This document shows positions 35,655-45,014 of a stretch of 64,000 nt of DNA, piece by piece; position 1 is the first letter of the stretch, and each line of letters begins with the position of its first letter. The notes under the pieces are model-generated. The model ran no database searches and was not told the origin of the DNA. It saw only the letters and a list, made by a program, of their open reading frames with translations. The position numbers and the translations under genes are program-made. Location: assembly GCA_045576355.1 (NCBI GenBank), contig JAZNGG010000029.1, forward strand, positions 39,922-103,921, read 5' to 3'. The DNA comes from Liminaster sp045576355 (lineage in GTDB: Bacteria > Bacteroidota > Bacteroidia > Bacteroidales > UBA3663).

Positions 35655-37013
35655 TTAAACTCCTAAACCATTAGAATGAATACGTGTCACCTTCAGGAAT
35701 CGACGCAGGAAGAAGATCGCAGCCATGGACAATCCGAAGGGGAATCCCATCCAGATACCAAAAGCGCCCCCCTCCATCACGACACCAAACAGGCAGCTCA
35801 GAGGGAGCGAAACAACGATATAGGCAATAAAGGAGTATTTCATCAATTTCTTGACATCGCCCAAACCACGTAAGGCATTGACATAATTGGCTTGAACTCC
35901 ATCGCCCAATTGATAAAGAATCAACGGCAACATCATACTTGCCACCACATCTGAAACCTCCGGACTATCGGTAAACCATCCTCCGATGTCATTGCGGAAG
36001 ATAATCGCCAGTCCACTCAAGATAACTCCCAAAACAAAAATCATCTGATAACCTGCATGAGCGGCATGACGCACACCTTGGTTATCTCTCAGTCCATGAT
36101 AGTTACTCACTCGGATGGAGACCGCACTGCCGACACCTATATAAAACAGGAAAATAAGGCTGGAGACATTGATCATCACCTGATGGGCTGCCAGTGCAGT
36201 CGTTCCCATCCAGCCCAGAGGGATCGCCACAAGGGCAAAAGCAGCAGTCTCCATCCCCATCTGTATGGCGATAGGCCATCCCAACCGATTGAGCAAAAGC
36301 GCCTCCTTGACGGTAGCTTTATGCTCGCGCCACAGATGACTATACTCTTTAAAACGAGGCAAAAAGAAGAAAGCCAGCACATATAGAATCAGCATCACCA
36401 GACGTGAAGAAAATGTAGCCCATGCAGCTCCTTCGATTCCCATTTCAGGAAATCCGTATTTACCAAAAATCATCAAATAGTTAAAGATGATGTTCCACAC
36501 ATTGCCTATGATCATGATCGTCATGGAGACCATCGTCTGCGTTATGCTATCTGTAAACTGCTTAAATGTGGAAGAGAATGCCAAAAACGGGAGGGAGAAC
36601 AACGAGATCAGGAAATAAGGCTTCATGAGCGGCAGTAGCTCCGCAGGCTGCCCCAAGTAGGGCAATGCGAAATAACAGATACCCATCACTGCCATCAGCA
36701 AGAGACATTGAACTCCGTTAGCAAAAAAACTACTCTTCAGGATGGAGACAATCTCTCCAAACCGATGTTGCGTATATCGGGCTCCAATCTGCGACACAGC
36801 CCCCATCGAATAACCGAGATTCAGGAGGATAATCAGCATAAAGAGATTATTGACAAAACCGGCAGCAGCCAATTCCTCTGTCGAATGTTGACCGACCATA
36901 ACATTATCTGCCAATCCTTGTAGTGTCAGTCCCAGCTGCGCTACAGTAATCGGCACACCGATGCGAAACAGAGTTTTATATTCTTTCGGATAATAAAAAT
37001 TGCTAAGGTTCAT
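35655..37013 (-). CDS. MATE-family efflux transporter
   Basis: A 452-residue multidrug or metabolite extruder of the MATE family with about twelve helices. Family signs are FRIGVPITVAQLGLTLQGLADNVMVG near the start, GFVNNLFML and a similar second half with LAAHQVMINVSSLIFLF. The ATG at 37013 precedes the conserved N-terminus; an alternative 15 codons upstream adds unconserved residues. The spacer upstream has a perfect 21-bp inverted repeat. Substrate unknown. Confidence 0.92.
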   Translation of the reverse strand: MNLSNFYYPKEYKTLFRIGVPITVAQLGLTLQGLADNVMVGQHSTEELAAAGFVNNLFMLIILLNLGYSMGAVSQIGARYTQHRFGEIVSILKSSFFANGVQCLLLMAVMGICYFALPYLGQPAELLPLMKPYFLISLFSLPFLAFSSTFKQFTDSITQTMVSMTIMIIGNVWNIIFNYLMIFGKYGFPEMGIEGAAWATFSSRLVMLILYVLAFFFLPRFKEYSHLWREHKATVKEALLLNRLGWPIAIQMGMETAAFALVAIPLGWMGTTALAAHQVMINVSSLIFLFYIGVGSAVSIRVSNYHGLRDNQGVRHAAHAGYQMIFVLGVILSGLAIIFRNDIGGWFTDSPEVSDVVASMMLPLILYQLGDGVQANYVNALRGLGDVKKLMKYSFIAYIVVSLPLSCLFGVVMEGGAFGIWMGFPFGLSMAAIFFLRRFLKVTRIHSNGLGV

Positions 37014-37130
37014 ATTATCATATATAACACAAGGAGTGGTGGGGTGCCCAGACGGCACATCTCTTCCGTTTTAACCCAAATCGGCAGTCTAAGGCCCTAT
37101 TGAGGTTAATCCCAACCTGTCGGTCTAATA

Positions 37131-37210
37131 ACCATTTTGGGTTTATGGGCGCGAAGTTACGCAAAACGTTTGACCTAACCAAATATCGCCGCCCATAAAC
37201 CCAAAATGGT
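37131..37210. repeat. Perfect 21-bp inverted repeat upstream of MATE gene
   Basis: Arms 37131-37151 and 37190-37210 (ACCATTTTGGGTTTATGG... and complement) with a 38-nt loop. Each arm carries the dispersed GGTCTAAT..TTTGGGTTTA-type motif. The rest of 37060-37700 holds more copies of that motif and no convincing gene. Confidence 0.85.
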
Positions 37211-37627
37211 CTTTAGATTTAACTCTGTTTACCTTCTTATTTCTGAGTAGATTTCTTATGTGTTTTGATGAGTATAGCGGTCTATATGAACAAAAAAACA
37301 CAAGAACTATGCCCCAAAGAATAGGCAAACGTCTAAAAAAGATTTATAAAAAGCCTTGGCGGTCTAATGACCGATCGGGTTTAAAAGAGTGTGCCCTCGT
37401 CACCTTGCATCAGTCATCTGCCGGGATCACGGCTTTTCGGTTGCTTTCCGGTTTCTTGATTACCCTTTTCAGTGCTTTTATGATCATAATAGGAGTTGCT
37501 TTAGATAGCACGAGGCTCACACTTGCCGGAGTAGCATTGGCGAAGAGCGGATTCCCATTTTTGTGATTTGTTTTCATTCGCATGATTCATATCTTGAGAT
37601 TAAGCCCTCTGCAGGCATTATAAGAAG

Positions 37628-37670
37628 GACATGAGCCGCTCTCTCCCAAAGGCGAAGACCGGCTCATGTC
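37628..37670. terminator. Hairpin downstream of aldo/keto reductase gene
   Basis: GACATGAGCCG / CGGCTCATGTC with a 21-nt loop, 40 bp beyond the stop at 37710. T-rich sequence follows on both strands. Confidence 0.65.
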
Positions 37671-37709
37671 TATTTTCTATCATAAAACACCCTGATGGGT
37701 TAAAATGTT

Positions 37710-38711
37710 TCATTCCAGAGCTTGTGCGATGGCAGCAAGCTCATCTTCCGTAAACGGACGGCTCTGTAAGACTTTTAGATTGTCTTGCATCTGTGCTACC
37801 GAGCTGGCTCCGATAATCACCGAAGTGACCCGGCTGTCACGCAGCACCCATGCCAATGCCATTTCAGCCAAAGTCTCACCTCGCTCCGTAGCGATCGCTT
37901 GCAGTTTGCGGAGTTTTGTCAGCAGTTCGGGCGTAAGTACCGATGCCGTCAGATGTCGGCTATGCATCATCCGGGAGTCTGCCGGGATACCATTCAGATA
38001 GCGTGACGTCAAAAGGCCTTGCTGCAAGGGGGAGAAACCCACATATCCGGCTCCGGCTGCAGCGGCATCCGCCATCACACCGTCCTCACAGGCATCTTCC
38101 TGAAAAAGCATATTATATTTTCCTTGATAACAGAGACAGGGGACATCCCGCTCACGTAAATAACGATAGGCAAACCGGGCAGCCTCTTTCGGATAGCGCG
38201 AGATGCCGATATAAAGCGCCTTACCCACTCTGACGATATCGACCAATGCCTGCAACGTCTCTTCCAACGGAGTTTCCGGATCATAACGATGGGAATAAAA
38301 AAGATCGACATAGTCGAGTTTCATCCGCTTCAAACTCTGATCCAGGGAGGCAAACAGATACTTCCGACTCCCCCAGTTGCCGTATGGACCGGGCCACATG
38401 TCATAACCGGCCTTAGATGTGATAAACATCTCATCCCGATAGGGGCGGAAAGACTCTTCCATCAGTTTGCCGAAAGTCTCCTCTGCCGACCCATAAGGAG
38501 GTCCATAATTATTGGCAAGATCAAAGCAAGTGATCCCATGATCAAAAGCATAATGTGCCATCGCCTTACAATTGTCATAGTCATTGACCCCACCAAAGTT
38601 GTGCCAAAAGCCCAACGACAGGAGAGACATCAACACTCCGCTCCGACCACTGCGACGATATTGCATCCCGCCGGACTCATAACGCTCTTGAGAAGCCTGG
38701 TATTCGTTCAT
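37710..38711 (-). CDS. Aldo/keto reductase, YghZ-like
   Basis: A 333-residue NADPH-dependent (beta/alpha)8 oxidoreductase. It shows GITCFDLANNYGPPYGSAEETFG with the catalytic Asp and Tyr, ITSKAGYDMWPGPYG with Lys, VDLFYSHRYDPETP, then the cofactor site GYVGFSPLQQGLLTSRYL. These match the YghZ/Kv-beta-like branch, which reduces aldehydes such as methylglyoxal or glyceraldehyde phosphate. The ATG at 38711 is preferred over one six codons upstream; a TATATTTG -7 box at 38727-38734 would leave a leader of under 10 nt. Confidence 0.92.
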   Translation of the reverse strand: MNEYQASQERYESGGMQYRRSGRSGVLMSLLSLGFWHNFGGVNDYDNCKAMAHYAFDHGITCFDLANNYGPPYGSAEETFGKLMEESFRPYRDEMFITSKAGYDMWPGPYGNWGSRKYLFASLDQSLKRMKLDYVDLFYSHRYDPETPLEETLQALVDIVRVGKALYIGISRYPKEAARFAYRYLRERDVPCLCYQGKYNMLFQEDACEDGVMADAAAAGAGYVGFSPLQQGLLTSRYLNGIPADSRMMHSRHLTASVLTPELLTKLRKLQAIATERGETLAEMALAWVLRDSRVTSVIIGASSVAQMQDNLKVLQSRPFTEDELAAIAQALE

Positions 38712-38876
38712 AGTATGATTTTTTTGCAAATATAGAAAAAATACTTCATATTATCTTCCGCCAAAGCTTTTAATTTGGGGCAAATATAAAACATGTGCCG
38801 TTTTCCACCAAATGTTTTCAGTGCATTTCGCCGTTTTCCTCCCAATGTAGCCTTTTCTGTGTGACTATCTTAGACT

Positions 38877-38916
38877 AACAACAGGCGATGCATCATTAGC
38901 CACATCGCCTGTTGTT
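38877..38916 (-). terminator. Terminator after 38947 gene
   Basis: Perfect 14-bp stem AACAACAGGCGATG / CATCGCCTGTTGTT with a 12-nt loop, 31 bp past the stop of the leftward gene. Confidence 0.78.
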
Positions 38917-38946
38917 ATTAGCTATAATCGTCTTCGCATCACTCCA

Positions 38947-40605
38947 TCAAAAATGATTTTTTTCAGTGATCAAGACTGTTTTATTTATTTGAAACTTTTT
39001 CACATTCCAATCAGCACTATCCATATTCAATGCCGGAGCCAACTCCATTTGTTCCCCTCTGATAACAGACTTACGTTGAGTTGGTTTTCCTGTCCAAGCA
39101 GAACCGGCTTCAGGTTCTGTAGGCTCAGCAGTCAAGTTAGACATATCTAACTTGAATTTGCCTTCTACATTACCGTAATACAAGCTACCACCCATGTCAG
39201 CACCTGTCCACAAAAGACCCTTAACCGGGAAAGTAATAACACCATCTACCAAAGTACCGCAATAGCCTGCAGCCTTAATCTCTTCTAAAGTAATACCATG
39301 ATCAAGATAATTAGCAGCCATTGAGTAGATATAGAACTCACCTAAGCCCCAGTTTGCACCGAGAGACTGGTAAGGAACATATACTCCCTCAGGATCCTCT
39401 GCATTGATCTCCAAGTAGAAATCACCCTCCGGATAAGTAGCTCCGTTAATTTCAACAGGATATACATCCGGGCTGAGCGGGTTCAAAACACGATAGAGAC
39501 CGGGTTTATCGATGTTTTCAAACACCTCTACAGAATAAGTAATCCATGTATCTGTTCCATTTTCGAACAATAATGAAGAATAGATATCATCTGTCAAGCG
39601 ACCATAGCCCATAGAAACCCAAGTATCTTCTTTATCAGACACATTTGTTTGAATTACAAATGTAACATACGCTTTACCGACTTGCCAACCATCCTTATCA
39701 TAGGTCACAACTGCTACTGTATTATATCCTTCTTTTGCAGGAATTATTAAATCTTTACTTTCTGTTCCTTCTCCTCCCTCGACTTTACCATTATGTATCT
39801 GATCATAAAGGATATTAATTTGGTATGATGCATCCTTGTTTACAAAACCATACTTATAAGAAGCAACGTCTGCTCCTAACTGAAGAGATACAATCGCATT
39901 GATAGTTCCGTCCGGAGAGATCTGTTGACCTTGGTACGATAATGTTGCACTATAATCACACTTTTTATATCCATCCAACTGAAGCGTCTCATAGCCATAA
40001 CCGAAATAACCTAAGTCTTCAACATAAGTCAACATATAAAGTCTGAACAAACCGGTCTCCTCATTAAATACACTTGGACAAGACTGATTATTATAATCTG
40101 ACAAAGCAGAGAACTTGAACGGGTTGAAACCTGTTGCATATACTGCAGAAATAATATCACCGGTCATGACAGGAATTTCAGCATCTCCGGAATTATACAT
40201 ATCACCGATCCAGAAAGGAAGAACCCGACAATATCCTGTAGAACGATCCAACTCGATAGTCATCGGGCAATAGTGAGACCCATTATTATACGCGTTCAGA
40301 TATACCATATACTGAACGATATTAGGATTAAGTAAAGAGGAACGAGTAAATACTTGAACACCCTCATCTGTACCACTATAATAAGTATAATATGTATAAG
40401 TGTGTGTCCCGAGCACTTTGACCCATTCGCCCCAATATTCCTGAGGATCAGGTGTAGCGGCGACAAAAACGATGCTGTCCACATCCGAATTATTGTAAGT
40501 GACAACAGATCCATCTTTCAGATGGACATTAAACAAACTCTGAGCCGAAACAGAAACAGACAACAGACAAAGAAATACCGTGATCAAAAATTTTATAGAT
40601 TTCAT
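38947..40605 (-). CDS. Secreted protein of unknown function
   Basis: A 552-residue exported protein that I do not recognise. It has a signal peptide ending VSAQ (about residues 1-22) followed by SLFNVHLKDGSVVTYN, an opening often seen in Bacteroidota surface proteins. The rest is rich in Tyr, Gly and Thr with no clear catalytic motif and no lipobox. Its ATG overlaps the stop of the 154-residue gene by 4 bp, so the two are translated together. The partner's type IX tail suggests that both function at or outside the outer membrane. Confidence 0.8.
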   Translation of the reverse strand: MKSIKFLITVFLCLLSVSVSAQSLFNVHLKDGSVVTYNNSDVDSIVFVAATPDPQEYWGEWVKVLGTHTYTYYTYYSGTDEGVQVFTRSSLLNPNIVQYMVYLNAYNNGSHYCPMTIELDRSTGYCRVLPFWIGDMYNSGDAEIPVMTGDIISAVYATGFNPFKFSALSDYNNQSCPSVFNEETGLFRLYMLTYVEDLGYFGYGYETLQLDGYKKCDYSATLSYQGQQISPDGTINAIVSLQLGADVASYKYGFVNKDASYQINILYDQIHNGKVEGGEGTESKDLIIPAKEGYNTVAVVTYDKDGWQVGKAYVTFVIQTNVSDKEDTWVSMGYGRLTDDIYSSLLFENGTDTWITYSVEVFENIDKPGLYRVLNPLSPDVYPVEINGATYPEGDFYLEINAEDPEGVYVPYQSLGANWGLGEFYIYSMAANYLDHGITLEEIKAAGYCGTLVDGVITFPVKGLLWTGADMGGSLYYGNVEGKFKLDMSNLTAEPTEPEAGSAWTGKPTQRKSVIRGEQMELAPALNMDSADWNVKKFQINKTVLITEKNHF

Positions 40606-41066
40606 CTTTTAATAATTTTACTTGTTACACTTCCAGATTTCAAAACATAGACCCCTTGAGGCAGGTCTGCGACCGAACGGATAAGTTGTCCGTTAGCATC
40701 CAGATTCGTTCTCCAAACCATTGTGCCGGAGAGAGAATAGAGAGACAGGGCAGATCCCGGTTTTCCACCGGCAACAACAAGAGTATGAGCATTCAATTTC
40801 ACCGAAGCATCATCTCCATGAAGACCCTCTATCCCATTATCTCCGAGATCTCCAAATGTAAATTTAGACACATCAGAGAGAGGATATTCCACCGTAACAC
40901 TTTGTGTAGTAAGCACAAGATTCTCCCCCTCATAGGTTACCTTGGGGCGCTCGCTCAAGACATAAGCTACCTTTCCCCCATTTTTCTGATGCAAAATCAA
41001 AGCTTCCTGTGAAAACAGAAAGGCTCCATGACACATCAAAATCAGAGCAATCAATATAGACTTCAT
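40602..41066 (-). CDS. Small secreted protein with type IX sorting-tail-like C-terminus
   Basis: A 154-residue exported protein: signal peptide ending FLFSQ, a short beta domain, then a C-terminal segment from about residue 105 (LSLYSLSGTMVWRTNLD, LPQGVYVLKSG, KIIKR) matching the Por/T9SS sorting domain. Proteins of this type are carried across the outer membrane by the type IX system. It is first in a two-gene operon and a TATATTTG -7 box lies at 41160-41167 on the minus strand, about 95 bp upstream of the ATG. Confidence 0.78.
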   Translation of the reverse strand: MKSILIALILMCHGAFLFSQEALILHQKNGGKVAYVLSERPKVTYEGENLVLTTQSVTVEYPLSDVSKFTFGDLGDNGIEGLHGDDASVKLNAHTLVVAGGKPGSALSLYSLSGTMVWRTNLDANGQLIRSVADLPQGVYVLKSGSVTSKIIKR

Positions 41067-41502
41067 ACTTTATCATAGGCTCTTATTAATACTTACAGAC
41101 ATTTATCGGGTAGAGCCTTTAAACCCCAACATTTATCTTCCATACGCATTTATGGCAAGCAAATATACGAATTATCCAAATATTAAAATTACCCCCCCCG
41201 ATTTTAACTATAATTAACAATATTAAAGATATTTATAAGAGGTGGAAGAACAAGGAATGAGACAAAAAATTATTGATGTCCGGCAAACCCTTTTCAAGCA
41301 ATTAAAACTACCTCCGGGATGAATTATAATCTATTGGGTGAGTTGATAATTTAAAATTACAAGCCCCCATTGGGCAACATATAGAGTTTTATCTCGGACT
41401 TATTATCGTACAACAATAAAATATAATCATATTCATCTCTTTACATAGATAATAAGAATGCGTAGAATAATCATGAAGAGCTCCAATTATTTAATAAATA
41501 CA

Positions 41503-41590
41503 ATGTTGTGGAGGATTATACATAATATTGTGGAGCATTATCCTAAATATTGTGTATAATTGTCCTGCGTATTGTGTACATTTTTATGAA
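41503..41590. repeat. Four direct repeats with exact 22-bp period
   Basis: Units begin at 41503, 41525, 41547 and 41569, each opening with (A/G)T(A/G)TTGTG(G/T). The first two continue GAGnATTAT. The period equals about two helical turns, as in iterons or arrays of regulator sites. Confidence 0.8.
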
Positions 41591-41779
41591 GTCATTTTTT
41601 ATCGATTTGTTTGCCTGTCCTAATACTAATAATAAGTGGAACAAACAACTTTAGATTCTTGTGCGATTCTCTTTGGAGTATGAGCCTCGTTACGGGTATA
41701 AACACCTTATAATTATAAAAAAGCGTTCGACAGCCGTCCATATAGCTGTCGAACACAACTTAATACATTACTGCCAACT

Positions 41780-41875
41780 TTTATCGGATAGTCCCTATTG
41801 CCTAAAGGCAAACAAAAATGTGATATAACAAATACTAAAGTTTTATTATATAGAAGCAATAACAAAAATACTATT
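41780..41875. repeat. Dispersed 97-bp repeat, copy 2
   Basis: Counterpart of 29700-29797, including TTGCCTAAAGGCAA and AACAAAAATGTGATATAACA. Confidence 0.8.
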
Positions 41876-41996
41876 CATGCCCTCCACTCCCTATTTCATG
41901 TAATAAAATGAAAATAAAATTATCGGTTTTCGGGGGAAAGTTACAGATTTTAAAGAGTATGCAACATTTTTCATATCCTGCCCTTCTGAAAATACA

Positions 41997-42004
41997 TATC
42001 TTTG
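41997..42004 (+). promoter_or_regulatory. -7 box of hydrolase-DUF3237 gene
   Basis: TATCTTTG ends 24 bp before the ATG at 42029. The -33 region shows no clear TTG, which may mean activator dependence. Confidence 0.55.
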
Positions 42005-42028
42005 CCGCAAATCCATAACTTACACACC

Positions 42029-43378
42029 ATGTCTAAAAAAAGTTTTTTATCAGTCCTATTGCTGTGTCTTTCGTTGATCGTCACAGCCCAACCCGATCAG
42101 AGCGAGGGTAAGTTGAAGCATCGAATCGTCGAAGAAGGAGGCACCGGACCATACAAAGCCATCATGCAGGAGGAGGCATCTCTCCCGGCGCACACAGTTT
42201 TTGTGCCACAAGATCTTTCTCCATTTGACTCGACACGACCTCTGCCCGTATTGGTGTGGGGCAATGGGGCATGCTCCAATTCTCCATGGGAGCATTATCG
42301 TTTTCTCAATGAGATCGCTTCCTATGGTTATATGGTACTCGCCACCGGCTATATCCCGATGAGTGACGAACCTTATCACGGCGAAATGTCCACACCACAA
42401 CAGCAGATCGAATCCATCGACTGGGCAATCGCTCAAAACGAAGACCCGACGTCTCCATATCATCACAAAATAGACCTCAACAATATCTGTGTGGCAGGAA
42501 TGTCATGCGGCGGTCTGCAATCTCTTTTCAACTGTGCCGATCCTCGCATCAAGACCTTGATGATCTGCAACAGCGGACTCTTTAAGACCGAAAATGCCGG
42601 ACGAGCCATGCCCGGCATGCCAATGCCGCCCAAGTCCAAGTTGCAAGAGATACATGCTCCGGTGATTTATATCCTCGGAGGGGAGACCGACATCGCGTAT
42701 GAAAATGGCATGGATGACTTTCACCGCATCCAGCACGTCCCGGCCTATGCTGCCAACTACCCTGTGGGACACGGAGGCACCTATCGCGAGCCGCACGGAG
42801 GAGAATTTACCGTAGTGGCACGCGCATGGCTGGATTGGCAACTGAAAGGGGATCAAGAGGCGGCTCAGATGTTTGTAGGAGAAAAGTGCCTGCTTTCCCA
42901 ACGCAAAGACTGGACCATCGAGAAAAACAGCCTGGCTGCAGATGCTCCACTGCTGGAGTTTGTGATGCAGTTGAGGGTAAAACTTGGTGAGACCTATAAC
43001 GTCGGTGACACCCCTCAGGGGAGACGCACCATCGTCCCCATCACAGGAGGTAGTTTTGTAGGACCATTATTGCGTGGAGAAATCCTTGCCGGAGGTGCAG
43101 ACCATCAATTGACCGATCCCTCCGGGGAGCGTACGATGCTGGAAGCCATCTATTCCATCCGGACCGAGGACAACATACACATCCATGTCCGAAACAGAGG
43201 CATCATCCATCACAACAAGGAGTTGGGAGAGAACCAGAGTCCATACTTCAAGACCGCGCCCCAATTTGAAGCTCCGGCAGACAGTCCCTATGCATGGCTC
43301 AATAACTGCATCTTTATCTGTGCTCCTGCGCCGGCATCCGGCGAGGGCATCACACTCAATGTTTGGAAAGTAAAATAG
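42029..43378 (+). CDS. Secreted alpha/beta hydrolase fused to DUF3237
   Basis: A 449-residue exported protein. A signal peptide ending IVTAQ is followed by an alpha/beta hydrolase domain (about residues 25-290) with LPVLVWGNGACSN as oxyanion region, the nucleophile elbow AGMSCGG (Ser near residue 161) and a late His in VGHGGTYREPHGGEF. Residues about 300-449 form a DUF3237 beta domain (GGSFVGPLLRGEILAGGADHQ, then TLNVWKVK). The hydrolase resembles dienelactone or polyester/cutinase-like enzymes; the substrate is unknown. The stop codon abuts the convergent rmuC gene with no spacer. The start at 42029 matches the signal peptide and promoter. Confidence 0.85.
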   Translation: MSKKSFLSVLLLCLSLIVTAQPDQSEGKLKHRIVEEGGTGPYKAIMQEEASLPAHTVFVPQDLSPFDSTRPLPVLVWGNGACSNSPWEHYRFLNEIASYGYMVLATGYIPMSDEPYHGEMSTPQQQIESIDWAIAQNEDPTSPYHHKIDLNNICVAGMSCGGLQSLFNCADPRIKTLMICNSGLFKTENAGRAMPGMPMPPKSKLQEIHAPVIYILGGETDIAYENGMDDFHRIQHVPAYAANYPVGHGGTYREPHGGEFTVVARAWLDWQLKGDQEAAQMFVGEKCLLSQRKDWTIEKNSLAADAPLLEFVMQLRVKLGETYNVGDTPQGRRTIVPITGGSFVGPLLRGEILAGGADHQLTDPSGERTMLEAIYSIRTEDNIHIHVRNRGIIHHNKELGENQSPYFKTAPQFEAPADSPYAWLNNCIFICAPAPASGEGITLNVWKVK

Positions 43379-45007
43379 TTAACGACGAGAGATCAGTTTT
43401 CCTCGCTTTTTTCGCTCCGAGATCATCAACGTCTCATCGCTCTCCAGGAACACTTGCTCTCCTATCTCGGCGACACCCTTCTTCTTCTTGTTCTCCCGTG
43501 CCCCTGCCTTCAGCAGATTACGAGCAGCCGTGATGATGCTCGGACCGGAGTCTGCAGTTGTTATCTTCAGTCGGGACATCTTCTTGATCGTGTCATTCAT
43601 GCTTCCCTCGACCTCCATAAAGCGCATACCGAAGTCCTGCACACGCTCGATGATCGTATTGGCGGCATCGATCATCGCCTGCTGATTATTGAGTTGTCTC
43701 ACCTGTGTCCACATCATCTCCAGGACACGGAGGTTCATATACATGGTTTGTGGTCCGAGGATCATTACCCCCTGATCATAAGCATCGCGCCAGAGGGTCG
43801 TGTCATTGAGGAGAGCCAAATTGAGCGCCCCCTCGATCGGAATATACATGATGGCAAAGTTCAGACGATTATAGCCCGTCGGGAGATAACGCGTATAGTC
43901 CTTCTTAGCCAACCGCTTCACCTGATTTCTCACACTGCCGATGTGCGCCTGCAGATAGAGGCTCTTCTCACTCTCCTCATCGCTGTTCATATACCGTTCG
44001 TAGTCGGTCAATGACATCTTCGCATCGACCACGACATGACGATTATTGGGGAAATGAAGGATGAAGTCCGGGATCAATCCCTTGCCCTCATCGCCCTTCT
44101 GCGCCTTGCCAAACTGGTCGCGCAGAGTCTCCTGCGTGTCAAACTGTTCACCCTCCTTCAGCTCCAGGTCTTCAAGCAACTGCTTCAGTTTCAATTCACC
44201 GAAATTACCCTGCACCTTCACCTCTCCGGTCAGAGCGCGAGTGAGCCGATCTGCCGTCTCGCCGAGAGCCGTACTCTTCTCCATATTGATCTTGATCGCC
44301 TCATCGAGACGGGTCAATGCTTCGCTCTGTTGCTCTTTATTGCGCAGGAAAGCCTCCTGCATCTCTTTCAGGCTCTGCTGCAGCGGATCAATGATCTTGG
44401 AGACCTGCTCCTTGTTGCGTTCACCGAGTTCCTCCTGACGCTCTTTCAAGACGGACTCCGAAGTAGTCTTCATCTGCTCCTTGATGAGTGTCAGCTGTGC
44501 CTCCACCTGCTTGGCATTCATCTCCTTGAGCGACTGCAACTGTTGGTCAAACGCCTCTCTGACCTGCGCGAGTTGCCGCTCATGCGACTCCTTGAGCGTC
44601 TTGAGATGCGCATCGGCAGACTTACTCATCTCTGCAGCCTGACTCTCCATCTCGTTTTTGTGCGTCTCTTTCATTTCGGAGATGCTCCGTTCATATCGCT
44701 CTCTTTCGCTCCGGCTTCTCTGTTCAGCCTCCTGGCGGAAGTCGGCAAGTTGCTTTTCGTAACTCTCTGCGTGCGCCTGCTGCACATCTCGTTCGGAAGT
44801 CAATCTCCTGACCTCAGCGATATAATTATCTATCGCAGCAGCCTGCTCAACATTGCGGGCAGATAGCTCTGCGATTTTCTCTGCCTGCAGTCGTTCCTTT
44901 TCTCCGCTGTCAGAGACAGCCACACGGCCTCTCTTGCCCAGCAGATAGGCCAAAACCGAAATGATAACAATGCCTACTAAGGCAATAAGTGCATAAATGT
45001 ATTCCAT
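43379..45007 (-). CDS. rmuC: DNA recombination protein RmuC
   Basis: A 542-residue membrane-anchored nuclease-fold protein implicated in limiting inversions at short repeats. One N-terminal helix (YIYALIALVGIVIISVLAYLL) is followed by a long coiled coil (about residues 35-240, rich in Glu, Gln and Lys) and the conserved RmuC domain (about 250-480) with GNFGELKLKQLLE, DFILHFPNNRHVVVDAKMSL and YIPIEGA. The start at 45007 gives the usual N-terminus; the open frame further upstream is only repeat sequence. Confidence 0.94.
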   Translation of the reverse strand: MEYIYALIALVGIVIISVLAYLLGKRGRVAVSDSGEKERLQAEKIAELSARNVEQAAAIDNYIAEVRRLTSERDVQQAHAESYEKQLADFRQEAEQRSRSERERYERSISEMKETHKNEMESQAAEMSKSADAHLKTLKESHERQLAQVREAFDQQLQSLKEMNAKQVEAQLTLIKEQMKTTSESVLKERQEELGERNKEQVSKIIDPLQQSLKEMQEAFLRNKEQQSEALTRLDEAIKINMEKSTALGETADRLTRALTGEVKVQGNFGELKLKQLLEDLELKEGEQFDTQETLRDQFGKAQKGDEGKGLIPDFILHFPNNRHVVVDAKMSLTDYERYMNSDEESEKSLYLQAHIGSVRNQVKRLAKKDYTRYLPTGYNRLNFAIMYIPIEGALNLALLNDTTLWRDAYDQGVMILGPQTMYMNLRVLEMMWTQVRQLNNQQAMIDAANTIIERVQDFGMRFMEVEGSMNDTIKKMSRLKITTADSGPSIITAARNLLKAGARENKKKKGVAEIGEQVFLESDETLMISERKKRGKLISRR

Positions 45008-45014
45008 ATTTTTG

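Larger units (their letters stand above)
41067..41996. other. Gene-free 0.9-kb spacer
   Basis: AT-rich, no convincing coding frame on either strand. It contains a C8 run near 41194, four direct repeats of 22 bp (41503-41590), and the second copy of a 97-bp repeat (41780-41875). Confidence 0.7.

Noticed and set aside
37258..37566. 102-codon open frame upstream of MATE gene
   Set aside because: It crosses a copy of the dispersed GGTCTAATGACC motif and has no recognisable domain or promoter; one hydrophobic stretch is not enough.
41503..41590. Possible CRISPR array
   Set aside because: The 22-bp units are contiguous, with no spacers, and no cas genes are present.
44036..44866. 276-codon frame opposite rmuC
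   Set aside because: It is an antisense shadow of a well-supported coiled-coil gene with periodic codon use.
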